Assembly (NCBI RefSeq): GCF_003702705.1
Contig: NZ_QZMN01000012.1
Coordinates: 81,684-145,683 of the forward strand
Reading direction: 5' to 3'
From: Ornithinimicrobium cerasi
GTDB taxonomy: Bacteria; Actinomycetota; Actinomycetes; Actinomycetales; Dermatophilaceae
Length of the DNA stretch: 64,000 nucleotides
Both the position numbers and the translations under genes were made by a program. Below are positions 52,726 through 63,173 of this stretch, in pieces. Below the pieces are notes generated by a model that was given only the letters and a program-made list of their open reading frames with translations, was not told the DNA's origin and ran no database searches. Position 1 is the first letter of the stretch; each line of letters begins with the position of its first letter.

Positions 52726-52977
52726 GGTTCCTCCTCGGGGTCGTGGGGGGGTGCGGCCGGGGGCATCAGGCTGCACGACCATCCATTCTCGCACACCCGG
52801 TGCAGCCTGCCCGGCCTCGAAGTGGCGTACCTCACACTTTTGGTAAAGAGTTGTTCAAGAGATGGGGGTTGGACTGGCCCCCCGGTGAGCCGGTGTGCGA
52901 CATTTGCCCACAAGACCAGTCTCCCTGTGGCTGGTCGCCCCGGCCCCGTCCCGGGACCCAGCGTTGAAAGGACCCCC

Positions 52978-53064
52978 GTGATCCAGTTCCTGACCGATCT
53001 CCTGAGCGCGAACACCTTGGCCACGATGATCGACATCCTCCGGATCTTCTCCTGGGAGGACTGA
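52978..53064 (+). CDS. Small ORF, 28-residue hydrophobic/amphipathic peptide of unknown function
   Basis: GTG start with GAAAGGA 5 nt upstream. The product begins MIQFLTDLLSANTLA and ends DILRIFSWED: a run of Ile, Leu and Phe with few charges, predicted to be one amphipathic helix. It is not related to anything I recognise. It ends 14 bp before a long hairpin that reaches the start of the first HD-domain gene. It may be a small secreted or membrane peptide, a toxin-like peptide, or a leader peptide regulating the genes downstream. Confidence 0.6.
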   Translation: MIQFLTDLLSANTLATMIDILRIFSWED

Positions 53065-53078
53065 CGCAGCTCACCCGT

Positions 53079-53122
53079 CCGACGCGGGGTCAGCACCGAA
53101 CCGGTGCTGGCCCCGCGTCGGT
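53079..53122 (+). terminator. Very long hairpin between the small ORF and the HD-domain gene
   Basis: An arm of about 20 nt (53079-53098; CCGACGCGGGG then CAGCACCG) pairs with 53102-53121 (CGGTGCTG then CCCCGCGTCGG) with one G-T position and a loop of 3 nt. Its 3' arm overlaps the GTG start at 53121. It could terminate transcription or sequester the start of the HD-domain gene. Confidence 0.75.
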
Positions 53123-54506
53123 GCATGTCTGGCTCTATGTCCTCACGTTGGCCGCCCTGGGCGTCGGACTGACCTGGGTCGCCTGGACACTCCCGGGCGG
53201 CGACGGGCCGATCGCGCCGTCGGTGCTGGTGATCCTCGTCGTGCTCGGCGCGGTGGGTGTCGTCCTGAGGGAGCGCGACCTGGGTCCACACCTAGGCATC
53301 TCCCTGGCGACCGTGGTGCTTGCCGCCGCCCTGCCGTTGGCGGGGGTAGGTGCGGTCATCGTCGGTTTCGTGTCGTACGCCTGCGACACCAGGCGGCAGA
53401 GCCTGCGGACCAGGGCGTTCAACGCGGTCATGACCGCGCTGGTGGGAGCGGTGGGGGCCGTCGTCTACCTCCTCCTCGGCGGGGCGCGCATCGATGCCGT
53501 CGCCGCGACCCCCGGCGAGCTGATCCCCCGGGTCGGCCTGCCGCTCCTCGTCGCCTACGCCGTGATGACCCTGGTCAACGTGCTCCTCTACGCGGTCATG
53601 TCCTCGCTCGTCCGGGGGACGCTCATCGTCGATACGGCCTGGCAGGCGCTGCGCAGCCTGGGCCTGGCCTACCTCGGGCACGTCATCATCGCCTTCCTCT
53701 TCGCCGTGCTGTGGGGCCCGGCCGGGCTGGGGCCGCTGAGCGCGCTGTTCGTCCTCGGCCCCCTGCTGGCCGCCCACTGGTCCATCGGCCGTGAGGCGCT
53801 GGCCCGCCGTGAGCACGAGGAGACCGTGGCCACCTTTGTCGCGGCCCTGGAGCAGGCGGACCCGGCCTCGGTGGGGCACAGCGCCCGCGTCGCCGATCTC
53901 GCCGACCTGATGGCGCCGCAGCTGGGCATCGGCGGCCGGGCCGCCCAGGACCTGCGCTACGCGGCGCTCCTGCACGACATCGGCCTGGTGACCACCCGGT
54001 CGCAGCTGTCGGAGGACGCGGCCCCGGACGAGGTGGCCTACCTCAGTGCGCTCAGCGTGCACCCCGAGTCCGGGGTGCGGGTGCTCTCCGGCCTGGACTT
54101 CCTCGACGAGGCGCTGCCGGCCATCGCCCACCACCACGAGCGCTGGGACGGCCGGGGCTACCCCGCGGGGCTGAGCCACGAGAACATCCCGCTCGCCGCG
54201 CGCGTGATCGCCGTCGCCGACGCCTACGACGCCCTCACCACCGACGGAGACGTGGTGGTCGGGGCGGAGGAGGCGCTCGGCCTGCTCCGGCAGCGGGCCG
54301 GCACGCACCTCGACCCGGACGTGGTCGAGGCGCTGGCGGCGGTCCTGCAGCGGGTGACGCAGCCGGTGCGCCGGGGGGCCACCCTGCCGGTCGCCCCGAC
54401 CGGCTCGGCGCACGGACCGACCCCGGCCCTGCCCGACCACGACCACCCCCGGGCCAGCGACGCCTTCGCGGAGTGGCAGCCCGAGACGGCGGCCTGGCCC
54501 TCGTGA
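53121..54506 (+). CDS. Membrane HD-GYP-type phosphohydrolase
   Basis: 461 residues. Seven hydrophobic segments fill the first ~225 residues, an integral membrane sensor-like part. The cytoplasmic HD domain follows: GHSARVADLADLM, YAALLHDIGLVTTR (HD), HHHERWDGRGYPAGLSHENI (the GYP segment) and RVIAVADAYDALT. HD-GYP proteins usually hydrolyse cyclic di-GMP; that activity is inferred. The start is uncertain because GTG 53121 lies in the hairpin. It overlaps the next gene by 4 bp (GTGA). Confidence 0.88.
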   Translation: MHVWLYVLTLAALGVGLTWVAWTLPGGDGPIAPSVLVILVVLGAVGVVLRERDLGPHLGISLATVVLAAALPLAGVGAVIVGFVSYACDTRRQSLRTRAFNAVMTALVGAVGAVVYLLLGGARIDAVAATPGELIPRVGLPLLVAYAVMTLVNVLLYAVMSSLVRGTLIVDTAWQALRSLGLAYLGHVIIAFLFAVLWGPAGLGPLSALFVLGPLLAAHWSIGREALARREHEETVATFVAALEQADPASVGHSARVADLADLMAPQLGIGGRAAQDLRYAALLHDIGLVTTRSQLSEDAAPDEVAYLSALSVHPESGVRVLSGLDFLDEALPAIAHHHERWDGRGYPAGLSHENIPLAARVIAVADAYDALTTDGDVVVGAEEALGLLRQRAGTHLDPDVVEALAAVLQRVTQPVRRGATLPVAPTGSAHGPTPALPDHDHPRASDAFAEWQPETAAWPS

Positions 54507-55753
54507 TCGACGACCCCGAGGTCGCGGTCGTCGCCTTCCTCGCGCTGGTGCTCGGCGAGGTCTGGAGGGTGGCCTCGCCCGGACTCGTGCGTGACGCCCC
54601 GCTTGCCCAGGCGACCGCCATCGCCGTCACCCTGGCCTGGGACTGGCCCGAAGGTCCCGTCGGCCCGCCCCTGGGGGTGCTCGGCCCGTTCGCGGGGGCG
54701 CTCGGTCCGATGCTCCTGGCCGTCGTGGCGACCCTCGCGGTCGGGGTGGGACGACGGCACTGGCGCAGCCTGCCGGGGGACCTGCTGCGGTCCGTGCTGA
54801 CGGTGGGGGTGGTCGGGTTCTTCACCCGGCTCCCACTGCCGACCGGGCTCACCCTGCACGAGCACGCGACCGGTGACCCGGGCGCGCAGCGAGGTCTCGT
54901 GGCCTGCTTCCTCCTCGTGGTCGCGCTCGCCGCCGTCGCCGCCCCGGTCGTCGTGGGGACGCTGGCCCGGGTATCCGAGGAGCACGCCCCGCTGCGATCG
55001 CTGGTGCTCACCGACCTCCGACGGCACGGGCTGCTCGCCCTGGCGACCGCCACCACCGGGGTCGTCACCGCGCTCGCCGTGCACGTGCTCGGTCCCGTCT
55101 CCTTCCTCCTCTTCCTCGTGCCGATGACGGTGCTGCTGCCGGCCGTCACCCGCCAACGGCAGATCCGGGCTGCCCAGCGGCAGACGATGTTCGCCCTCGC
55201 CCGGCTCACCGACCAGGCGGGGCTGACCGCACCGGGTCACGCCGCCCGGGTCGCCCGGCTCGCCGTACCCGTGGCCCGGGAGGCGGGGGTGGAGGACGCC
55301 GACCTGCTGGACGTGGAGACCGCCGCCCTCCTGCACGACGTCGGGCAGGTGGGGCTGAGCCGGCCGATCCCCGGCGGGGCCACCACCGAGATCTCCGCCC
55401 TCGACCAGCGCAGGGTCGCTGCCACCGGTGCCGCCATCCTGGCCCGGACGGCGGACCTGTCCCGGCTGGCCCCCGTCGTCGCCGACGTCGGTATCCCCCA
55501 CCACCGGGCCGTCGCCCGCGGTGACGTCGCCCTGGCCTCGCGCGTGGTGCGCGTGGTCTCGGCCTACGACGACCTCACCGCCAGCCTGGAGCACCAGGGC
55601 GCGCTCGAGCGCATCCTGCGCAGCACCCCTCACGACTACGACCCGCTCGTGGTCGGGGCGCTGGTGCGTCACCTGGATCGGCGCGGCACGGTCTCGGCCG
55701 CCGAGGCGGCCTTCCTGCGGGAGCTGGCCTCCGACCGCCCGGCCCCCACGTAA
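54503..55753 (+). CDS. Second membrane HD-domain protein, degenerate GYP
   Basis: 416 residues. Six to seven hydrophobic segments lie before about residue 220. The HD domain contains GHAARVARLAVPVA and TAALLHDVGQVGLS (HD kept), then GIPHHRAVARGDVALASRVVRVVSAYDDL, where the GRGYP loop is missing and most of the conserved glycine-rich segment is gone. It may be a weak enzyme or a regulatory partner of the first HD protein, with which it is translationally coupled. Confidence 0.83.
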   Translation: MIDDPEVAVVAFLALVLGEVWRVASPGLVRDAPLAQATAIAVTLAWDWPEGPVGPPLGVLGPFAGALGPMLLAVVATLAVGVGRRHWRSLPGDLLRSVLTVGVVGFFTRLPLPTGLTLHEHATGDPGAQRGLVACFLLVVALAAVAAPVVVGTLARVSEEHAPLRSLVLTDLRRHGLLALATATTGVVTALAVHVLGPVSFLLFLVPMTVLLPAVTRQRQIRAAQRQTMFALARLTDQAGLTAPGHAARVARLAVPVAREAGVEDADLLDVETAALLHDVGQVGLSRPIPGGATTEISALDQRRVAATGAAILARTADLSRLAPVVADVGIPHHRAVARGDVALASRVVRVVSAYDDLTASLEHQGALERILRSTPHDYDPLVVGALVRHLDRRGTVSAAEAAFLRELASDRPAPT

Positions 55754-55756
55754 CCT
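55751..55756 (+). promoter_or_regulatory. Leaderless -10 box TAACCT for tsaB
   Basis: TAACCT starts at the stop codon of the second HD gene and ends 6 nt before GTG 55763. Confidence 0.55.
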
Positions 55757-55762
55757 GGGCGC

Positions 55763-56455
55763 GTGCTGCTCGCGATCGACACCGCCACGTCCCTCATCGG
55801 TGCCGCCGTGCACGACGGGAGCGCGGTCCGGTCCCGGGTGACCTTCGAGGACGGTCGGCGGCACGGCGAGCTCCTCGCCCCCGCCGTGCAGCAGGCGCTG
55901 GAGGAGGCCGGCACCCACCGGGCCGCGCTCACCGCCGTCGTCTGCGGCGTGGGTCCGGGGCCGTTCACCGGTCTGCGCGTCGGCGTGGTGACCGCGCTCG
56001 TCCTGGCGCACGCCCTCGACCTTCCCGTGCCCGAAGGTGTCTGCTCCCTCGACGCCATGGCGCACGGGACCGTCGGCAGGCACCTCGGCCCCCTCCTGGT
56101 GGCCACCGACGCCCGTCGCAAGGAGGTCTACTGGGCCACCTACGAGGTGACCCCGGACGGGGCCGTGCGCGTGGACGGCCCGGCGGTGGCCCGGGCCGCC
56201 GACCTGCCGTCGGAGGTCCGGGACCTGCCGGCGGTGGGGCGCGGTGTCGAGCTGTATGCCGCGTCGCTGACCCGACCGCTCGACGGCGGCCCGCGGGACG
56301 TCGACCCCGGGACCCTCGCCGAGCTGGCCGTGGCCCTCAGGGAGGGACGCCACCCGGACGCCGATCGCGACGGCCGGGGGCTGCTGGCCCCCGAACCGCT
56401 CTACCTCCGTCGTCCTGACGCGGTGGCGAGCCTGCCGGGGGGGCCACCCCGATGA
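55763..56455 (+). CDS. tsaB: tRNA threonylcarbamoyladenosine biosynthesis protein TsaB
   Basis: 230 residues. ASKHA-fold partner of TsaD for the t6A modification of ANN-decoding tRNAs. Seen are LLAIDTATSLIGAAVHDG, RRHGELLAPAVQQALEEAG, VCGVGPGPFTGLRVGVVTA and LVATDARRKEVYWATYE. It is the first of three coupled genes, followed by rimI with an ATGA overlap. Confidence 0.95.
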   Translation: MLLAIDTATSLIGAAVHDGSAVRSRVTFEDGRRHGELLAPAVQQALEEAGTHRAALTAVVCGVGPGPFTGLRVGVVTALVLAHALDLPVPEGVCSLDAMAHGTVGRHLGPLLVATDARRKEVYWATYEVTPDGAVRVDGPAVARAADLPSEVRDLPAVGRGVELYAASLTRPLDGGPRDVDPGTLAELAVALREGRHPDADRDGRGLLAPEPLYLRRPDAVASLPGGPPR

Positions 56456-56910
56456 GGCTGCGCGACGCCGCGTGGCGCGACCTCGCGGGGATGGCAGAGC
56501 TGGAGTCGCGCTGCTTCCCCGTGGACCCGTGGTCCCCGGCGACCTTCTGGGCCGAGCTGGCCGGCCGACCGCGGCGCAGCTACGTCGTCGCCGTCGACGA
56601 CGTGGGTGAGCTGGCGGGCTACGCCGGGCTGGACCTCTCGGGTGACCTCGCCGACGTGATGACCATCGCGGTCGACCCCGCGCGTCGCGGGAGCGGGCTG
56701 GGGGCTCGCCTGCTGGAGGAGCTGCATACCCGGGCCGGTGCAGGGGGCGCCGCGGCGGTGATGCTCGAGGTCCGGGCCGACAACGGCCCGGCTCGCAGCC
56801 TGTACGCCGCGCACGGCTACCGGGTGCTGCGCGCCCGCCCCGGCTACTACCGCTCCGCGAACGGGACCCCCTCCGTGGACGCCCTCGTCCTGCGCAAGGA
56901 GCTGCCGTGA
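56452..56910 (+). CDS. rimI: Ribosomal protein S18-alanine N-acetyltransferase RimI
   Basis: 152 residues, GNAT fold. The acetyl-CoA loop is [18 protein letters not shown] (about 75-92), followed by [31 protein letters not shown], the typical RimI end. It overlaps tsaB and tsaD by 4 bp each, the standard tsaB-rimI-tsaD order. Confidence 0.94.
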   Translation: MRLRDAAWRDLAGMAELESRCFPVDPWSPATFWAELAGRPRRSYVVAVDDVGELAGYAGLDLSGDLADVMTIAVDPARRGSGLGARLLEELHTRAGAGGAAAVMLEVRADNGPARSLYAAHGYRVLRARPGYYRSANGTPSVDALVLRKELP

Positions 56911-57950
56911 ACCAACCGCTCGTCCTGGGCATCGAGACCAGCTGCGACGAGACCGGGGTCGGGATCGTGCGCGGGCAGACGCTGCTCGTGGACGCCGTCG
57001 CCAGCAGTGTCGACGAGCACGCCAGGTTCGGCGGCGTCGTGCCCGAGGTCGCCAGCCGCGCCCACCTCGAGGCCATGGTCCCCACCGTCGAGCGGGCGTG
57101 CCGTCAGGCCGGGGTGCGGCTGCAGGACCTCGACGCCGTGGCCGTCACCTCGGGGCCTGGGCTCGCGGGTGCCCTGCTCGTGGGGGTGGCTGCCGCCAAG
57201 GCGCTCGCGGTGGGTCTCGGGGTGCCGATCTACGGGGTGAACCACCTCGCCGCCCACGTCGCCGTGGACATCGTCGAGCACGGGCCGCTCCCCGAGCCGA
57301 CCATGGGGCTGCTCGTCAGCGGTGGGCACTCCAACCTCCTGCTCGTGCCGGACGTCACCTCCGACATCCGTTCCCTGGGCTCGACCATCGACGACGCCGC
57401 GGGGGAGGCCTTCGACAAGGTGGCCCGTCTGCTCGGGCTGCCCTTCCCCGGCGGGCCCCACATCGACCGGGTCGCCCGGGAGGGGGACCGGGTGGCCATC
57501 GACTTCCCCCGGGGGCTCACCTCGGGCCGCGACGTGCAACGGCACCGCTTCGACTACTCCTTCTCCGGCCTGAAGACCGCGGTGGCCCGGTGGGTGCAGG
57601 CACGCGAGGCGGCCGGCGAGGCAGTGCCTGTCGCCGACGTCGCAGCCAGCTTCCAGGAGGCCGTCGCCGACGTCCTCACCCGCAAGGCGGTGCTGGCCTG
57701 CCGGGAGCACGGGGTGGACGACCTGCTCATCGGTGGCGGCGTCGCGGCCAACAGCCGGTTGCGGGCGCTCGCGCAGGAGAGGTGCGACGCGCACGGGATC
57801 CGGCTGCGCGTCCCCCGTCCCGGGCTGTGCACCGACAACGGCGCGATGGTCGCCGCGCTCGGCGCGGAGATGGTCCTGCGGGGACGCGAGGCCTCGCGCC
57901 TCGACCTGCCGGCCGACTCGAGCCAGCCGGTGGAGCAGATCAGGGCCTGA
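56907..57950 (+). CDS. tsaD: tRNA N6-threonylcarbamoyltransferase TsaD
   Basis: 347 residues. It transfers the threonylcarbamoyl group to A37. Nucleotide and metal motifs are [15 protein letters not shown] (5-19), [10 protein letters not shown] with the two metal His (~112 and ~116), [11 protein letters not shown], and [12 protein letters not shown] near the end. GTG start overlaps rimI. Its 3' end overlaps the convergent methyltransferase-like gene by 11 bp. Confidence 0.96.
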   Translation: MNQPLVLGIETSCDETGVGIVRGQTLLVDAVASSVDEHARFGGVVPEVASRAHLEAMVPTVERACRQAGVRLQDLDAVAVTSGPGLAGALLVGVAAAKALAVGLGVPIYGVNHLAAHVAVDIVEHGPLPEPTMGLLVSGGHSNLLLVPDVTSDIRSLGSTIDDAAGEAFDKVARLLGLPFPGGPHIDRVAREGDRVAIDFPRGLTSGRDVQRHRFDYSFSGLKTAVARWVQAREAAGEAVPVADVAASFQEAVADVLTRKAVLACREHGVDDLLIGGGVAANSRLRALAQERCDAHGIRLRVPRPGLCTDNGAMVAALGAEMVLRGREASRLDLPADSSQPVEQIRA

Positions 57951-59217
57951 CCGCGGTCTGCGGACGGACGACCAGGGCGGAGGGGGTGCCGGCGACGCGG
58001 GTGAGGACCAGGACGACCTCCTCCGAGGAGCCCGCCCGGCCCAGCCGCAGCTCGCGGCGGAACTGGTCCGGGTCCGTGGGAACCCCGCGCTTCTTGATGG
58101 TGACGCGCCCGGCCCCGCGGCCCCGGAGCCAGGCCCGCACGGTCCTGGCGTGCAGCGGCAGCACCTCCTCCACCTCGTACCACCGCGCCCAGGGCAGGTC
58201 GACCGGCCGGTCCGCGGTCACGTAGCCGACACCCTCGTCCAGCTCGTGTCCTGACACGGCCGCCGCCAGGGAGCCGCACAGTCCCGCGGAGAGCACGGCG
58301 CGGTCCGGCTCGGCCAGCCACGGCCCGGTCTGCTCACCGGGGGAGAGCGGGGCGGGGGCACCCTCGACCGGCTCGACGACGACCCAGCCGTGCCGCCCCC
58401 CGACGACGGCGCTGATCCCGGGCCGACGCACGGCCGTCCCCCACCACACGGCGCACTCGACCACGTCCCCGTCCACGGACACCCACTCCGCCTCGGCCCC
58501 GGCGGGCAGGTCACGGGCCGCGAAACCGGGGGAGAGCTTGACGCCGGTGGTCCTGGCGCGGGCCGCCACGGTCAGCACCTGGTCCCAGCCCGGGGACAGG
58601 TCCGCGAGCCGGAACAGCCGCCGGGTGCGTCCCTGCACGTCCGCGAGGCCGCTCACCCGCCGGGCAGGGTCGAGCCACACGCCGTCCTCCGGCCCGACCT
58701 CGACGTCGCCCGCGTCACCGGTCACCACCCGCGCGCGCGGGTATGGCGCCAGGTTGGCCCGCGCGGCGACGGCCACCTCCGCGTCCCGCTCGACCGCGGT
58801 GACGGCCAGCCCCGCGCGCGCCATCGCCAGGGCGTCCAGCCCGAGGCCGCACCCCAGGTCCCGGACGTGGTCCACGCCGGCGGCGCGGAACCGCTCCGCG
58901 TGGCGCGCGGCCACCACGGTCCTGGTGGCCTGCTCCAGCCCGTCCGCGGTCAGGAGCAGGTCGGTGGCGATCTCCCCGAGGCGAGGGAGTGCCCGGGACC
59001 GCAGCCGGGACTGGGTCAGGGCAGCGGAGACCAGGTCAGCAGGCACCCCCTCGCCCCGCAGCCGGGAGGTCACCGCGAGGACCTGACCCTCGTCATACCG
59101 TGGGAGCCGGGCGAGCAGCGCCCGGCCGGCGGGGGAGGCCAGCTCGGCCATCAGAGCGGCGGGGGTAGGGGGGTCACCCGCGGGCCGGTGGGGGAGGGTC
59201 CCGTCGGTGGCGCTCAC
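57940..59217 (-). CDS. Class I SAM methyltransferase-like protein with C-terminal THUMP-like domain
   Basis: 425 residues. A central Rossmann-type SAM domain has [20 protein letters not shown] (about 125-144), [11 protein letters not shown] and VWLDPARR. Near the end lies [21 protein letters not shown] followed by a segment resembling the THUMP-like domain. Homologues are common in actinobacteria and may modify RNA; substrate unknown. GTG 59217 has GACAAT 6 nt upstream and lies only 31 bp from the divergent start at 59249. Confidence 0.85.
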   Translation of the reverse strand: MSATDGTLPHRPAGDPPTPAALMAELASPAGRALLARLPRYDEGQVLAVTSRLRGEGVPADLVSAALTQSRLRSRALPRLGEIATDLLLTADGLEQATRTVVAARHAERFRAAGVDHVRDLGCGLGLDALAMARAGLAVTAVERDAEVAVAARANLAPYPRARVVTGDAGDVEVGPEDGVWLDPARRVSGLADVQGRTRRLFRLADLSPGWDQVLTVAARARTTGVKLSPGFAARDLPAGAEAEWVSVDGDVVECAVWWGTAVRRPGISAVVGGRHGWVVVEPVEGAPAPLSPGEQTGPWLAEPDRAVLSAGLCGSLAAAVSGHELDEGVGYVTADRPVDLPWARWYEVEEVLPLHARTVRAWLRGRGAGRVTIKKRGVPTDPDQFRRELRLGRAGSSEEVVLVLTRVAGTPSALVVRPQTAVRP

Positions 59218-59223
59218 CCGCCC

Positions 59224-59229
59224 ATTGTC
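59224..59229 (-). promoter_or_regulatory. Leaderless -10 box GACAAT for the methyltransferase-like gene
   Basis: GACAAT (minus strand) ends 6 nt before GTG 59217. Confidence 0.5.
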
Positions 59230-59235
59230 GCTGGG

Positions 59236-59241
59236 TAGATT
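59236..59241 (+). promoter_or_regulatory. Leaderless -10 box TAGATT for the phospholipase D-like gene
   Basis: TAGATT ends 7 nt before ATG 59249. It lies 6 bp from the opposing -10 box at 59224-59229, so the two promoters share one small region. Confidence 0.6.
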
Positions 59242-59248
59242 GAGGGTC

Positions 59249-60511
59249 ATGCGCCACGTGCTGTCCCGCGAGTCCCGCCGTGTGCTGCGTCGTGCCCGCG
59301 GGGTGGCGGTGAGGGGGGCGGTGGCCGGTCTCGGCGTCCAGCTCACCGTGGCCGCGGGGGTGGTCGCGGCCGACCTCCTGCGCAAGCGGCGCAGCGTGCC
59401 GGGCGCGGCGCCCGAGGACCCGCCCCTGAGCTCGCAGGTCGGGGAGGACACGGTCACGACCTACACCTACGGCCAGGACCTCTACGACGACATGCTCGCC
59501 GCAGTCGACGGTGCGCGGGACTACGTCTACCTGGCCTCCTACATCTGGAAGGGTGACGAGGTCGGACAGGCCTTCAAGGACGCGGTCGTGCGGGCCGCCG
59601 ACCGGGGCGTGCTCGTCTGCCTCGTCTTCGACGGCTTCGCCAACCTCGTCGTGCCGCGCTCGTTCAAGGACTTCCCGGACACCGTGCACGTCATGCACTT
59701 CCCGGTGGTCCGCTCGGGGCTGCCGATCGTCGACCTGCGCCGCAGCGGCCGGGACCACCGCAAGATCCTCGTGGTCGACGGCCGGGTGGGCTTCGTCGGC
59801 GGGTACAACATCGGGTCGCTGTACGCGACCACGTGGCGTGACACCCACGTGCGGCTGGAGGGGCCCGGTGTCTGGGAGCTGCAGAACGCCTTCGTGGACT
59901 TCTGGAACCGGCACCGGCGCGCGGGGAAGCCCGAGCTGCCGGACTCCGGCTCGCACCGCTGGGACTCTCCCGTCCGTGCCGCCCGCAACGAGCCGAGCCG
60001 GCTGATCTACCCGGTGCGGGCGCTCTACCTGGAGGCCCTGGACCGGGCCACCGAGAGGGTCTGGATCACCCAGGGCTACTTCATCCCCGACCGCGAGATC
60101 CTGGAGGCGCTGCTGAAGGCCTCGGCGCGCGGGGTGGACGTGCGCGTCCTGATGCCCGAGCACTCCAACCACATCCTCGCCGACGTGGTGGCGCGCTACT
60201 ACTGGAGCGAGCTGTTGCGGGGCGGGGTGCGCATCTTCCTCTACCAGGACGTGATGGTGCACGCCAAGACCGCGACCGTGGACGGGCGGTGGAGCACCGT
60301 CGGCACCGCCAACATCGACCGCCTCTCGCTGCGCGGCAACTACGAGATCAACCTCGAGGTGCTGGACGCCGATCTCGCGGGTGACCTGGAGGAGATCTTC
60401 CGTCGCGACCTCGAGCGCTGCCGGGAGCTCACGTCCGAGGAGTGGGAGGAGCGGCCCTGGTACTACGGCGTCGTCGAGCGTGTGCTGCAACCCCTCCACT
60501 GGATGCTGTGA
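59249..60511 (+). CDS. Phospholipase D-like / cardiolipin synthase-family protein
   Basis: 420 residues. A basic start and one hydrophobic helix (about 22-40) anchor it in the membrane. Two HKD motifs are present: RDHRKILVVDGRVGFVGG (about 168-185) and VMVHAKTATVDGRWSTVGTAN (about 337-356). The His, Lys and Asp of both are intact. Likely makes cardiolipin or a related phospholipid at the membrane; it could also be a phospholipase. The upstream in-frame start at 59207 is excluded by the promoter position. Confidence 0.9.
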   Translation: MRHVLSRESRRVLRRARGVAVRGAVAGLGVQLTVAAGVVAADLLRKRRSVPGAAPEDPPLSSQVGEDTVTTYTYGQDLYDDMLAAVDGARDYVYLASYIWKGDEVGQAFKDAVVRAADRGVLVCLVFDGFANLVVPRSFKDFPDTVHVMHFPVVRSGLPIVDLRRSGRDHRKILVVDGRVGFVGGYNIGSLYATTWRDTHVRLEGPGVWELQNAFVDFWNRHRRAGKPELPDSGSHRWDSPVRAARNEPSRLIYPVRALYLEALDRATERVWITQGYFIPDREILEALLKASARGVDVRVLMPEHSNHILADVVARYYWSELLRGGVRIFLYQDVMVHAKTATVDGRWSTVGTANIDRLSLRGNYEINLEVLDADLAGDLEEIFRRDLERCRELTSEEWEERPWYYGVVERVLQPLHWML

Positions 60512-60519
60512 CCCCCGTT

Positions 60520-60546
60520 CTAGCACTCGGCTTGACCGAGTGCTAA
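60520..60546 (+). promoter_or_regulatory. CIRCE element 1 (HrcA operator)
   Basis: CTAGCACTC-N9-GAGTGCTAA differs from the TTAGCACTC-N9-GAGTGCTAA consensus only in the first base. It covers the groES -35 box, so HrcA binding would block polymerase. Confidence 0.93.
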
Positions 60547-60561
60547 CCGATTGCCTAGATT
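60532..60561 (+). promoter_or_regulatory. groES promoter
   Basis: -35 TTGACC (60532-60537) and -10 TAGATT (60556-60561), spacing 18 bp. The start would be near 60568, inside CIRCE element 2, giving a leader of about 145 nt with AAAGGGAAGGG before groES. Confidence 0.85.
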
Positions 60562-60565
60562 CGTC

Positions 60566-60592
60566 TTAGCACTCTCGGCACGCAAGTGCCAG
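60566..60592 (+). promoter_or_regulatory. CIRCE element 2, half degenerate
   Basis: TTAGCACTC-N9-AAGTGCCAG: the left arm is perfect and the right arm matches six of nine. It sits over the expected transcription start, 19 bp downstream of element 1. Confidence 0.75.
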
Positions 60593-60711
60593 CGGCACCG
60601 GTCGACCCCCGCGACGGCGGCCGCCGCCGCACGGGAGTGGCACGCAGCACCACGACAGCAACCCAGCCGGGGCGGCCACGCCGCCCGGCACTACGAAAGG
60701 GAAGGGTAACC

Positions 60712-61008
60712 GTGTCGGTTTCCATCAAGCCGCTCGAGGACCGCATCGTCGTCAAGGCCGTCGAGGCCGAGCAGACCACCGCGTCCGGCCTCGTCATCCC
60801 GGACACCGCGAAGGAGAAGCCCCAGGAGGGCGAGGTCCTCGCCGTGGGTCCCGGCCGCTGGAACGAGGACGGCGACGAGCGCGTCCCCATGGACGTCCAG
60901 GTCGGCGACCGCGTCATCTACAGCAAGTACGGCGGCACCGAGGTCAAGCACAGCGGCACCGAGTACCTGATCCTCTCGGCGCGCGACGTCCTCGCGATCG
61001 TCGGCTGA
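60712..61008 (+). CDS. groES: Co-chaperonin GroES
   Basis: 98 residues from GTG 60712. It caps GroEL during protein folding. [37 protein letters not shown] contains the conserved N-terminal strand and mobile loop; the end is [11 protein letters not shown]. GroEL1 follows 98 bp later. Confidence 0.97.
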   Translation: MSVSIKPLEDRIVVKAVEAEQTTASGLVIPDTAKEKPQEGEVLAVGPGRWNEDGDERVPMDVQVGDRVIYSKYGGTEVKHSGTEYLILSARDVLAIVG

Positions 61009-61100
61009 CAAGCCTGATCCACTCGCGCCCCGGGCGCCGGCCCGAGCGGCCCGGTCGCCCGGGGCGTGCCCGTCCCTGCACGAACCACGAAAGGAGCTGA

Positions 61101-62711
<1,611 letters not shown>

Positions 62712-62750
62712 CGCACGACCCTCGGCCGGGCTCACGCCCGACCGCATGGT

Positions 62751-62786
62751 GCGGCCCCCGTCCCGGAGCTCCGGGACGGGGGCCGC
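62751..62786. terminator. Strong terminator after groEL1
   Basis: GCGGCCCCCGTCCCGG (62751-62766) pairs perfectly with CCGGGACGGGGGCCGC (62771-62786), a 16-bp stem with a 4-nt loop. It lies between groEL1 and the convergent whiB gene. Confidence 0.85.
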
Positions 62787-62807
62787 GCTCGTGCGGGGGG
62801 CCTAAGG

Positions 62808-63173
62808 TCAGGAGGCCTCGGTCACGGGCGCTCCCGGCGTCGACCCGGCGCCCTCGGAAGGACCGGACAGGTCGGGCAGCACGGGGGGACGGCCTGCCTC
62901 GACGGCGTCGTGGTAGGCCTGACGCTCGTCCTCGGTCATGCCGCCCCAGACGCCGTAGGGCTCGCGCGCGGACAGCGCCTGCTCACGGCAGGGCTCCAGC
63001 ACCGGGCAGGTCGCACAGACCTCCTTGGCGCGCTCGTCGCGACGTCGTCGCGCAGGTCCTCGCTCGCCCTCGGGATGGAAGAACACCTCGGGGCTCGCCG
63101 TCCGGCAGGCCCCCTGGTACTGCCATTCCCACAGATCGGCGACCGGCCCCGGTTGGTGTGCGGTCTCGGCCAC
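62808..63173 (-). CDS. WhiB3/WhiD-type Fe-S transcription factor
   Basis: 121 residues from GTG 63173 (AGGAGA 8-9 nt upstream). Cluster cysteines are in WQYQGACRTASPEVFF and KEVCATCPVLEPCREQ, and the WhiB turn is REPYGVWGGMTEDER. A Pro/Gly/Ser-rich tail follows. Position between groEL1 and sigD is the same as mycobacterial whiB3, whose Streptomyces counterpart is whiD. It senses oxygen, NO or redox state through its cluster. Confidence 0.92.
   Translation of the reverse strand: MAETAHQPGPVADLWEWQYQGACRTASPEVFFHPEGERGPARRRRDERAKEVCATCPVLEPCREQALSAREPYGVWGGMTEDERQAYHDAVEAGRPPVLPDLSGPSEGAGSTPGAPVTEAS

Noticed and set aside
54224-57085. A 953-codon minus-strand open frame over the HD-domain and tsaB-rimI-tsaD genes
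   Set aside because: It runs opposite to five well-supported coupled genes and contains no domain.
59207-59248. Upstream in-frame start for the phospholipase D-like gene
   Set aside because: It would lie upstream of the -10 box TAGATT and inside the divergent gene's coding sequence.
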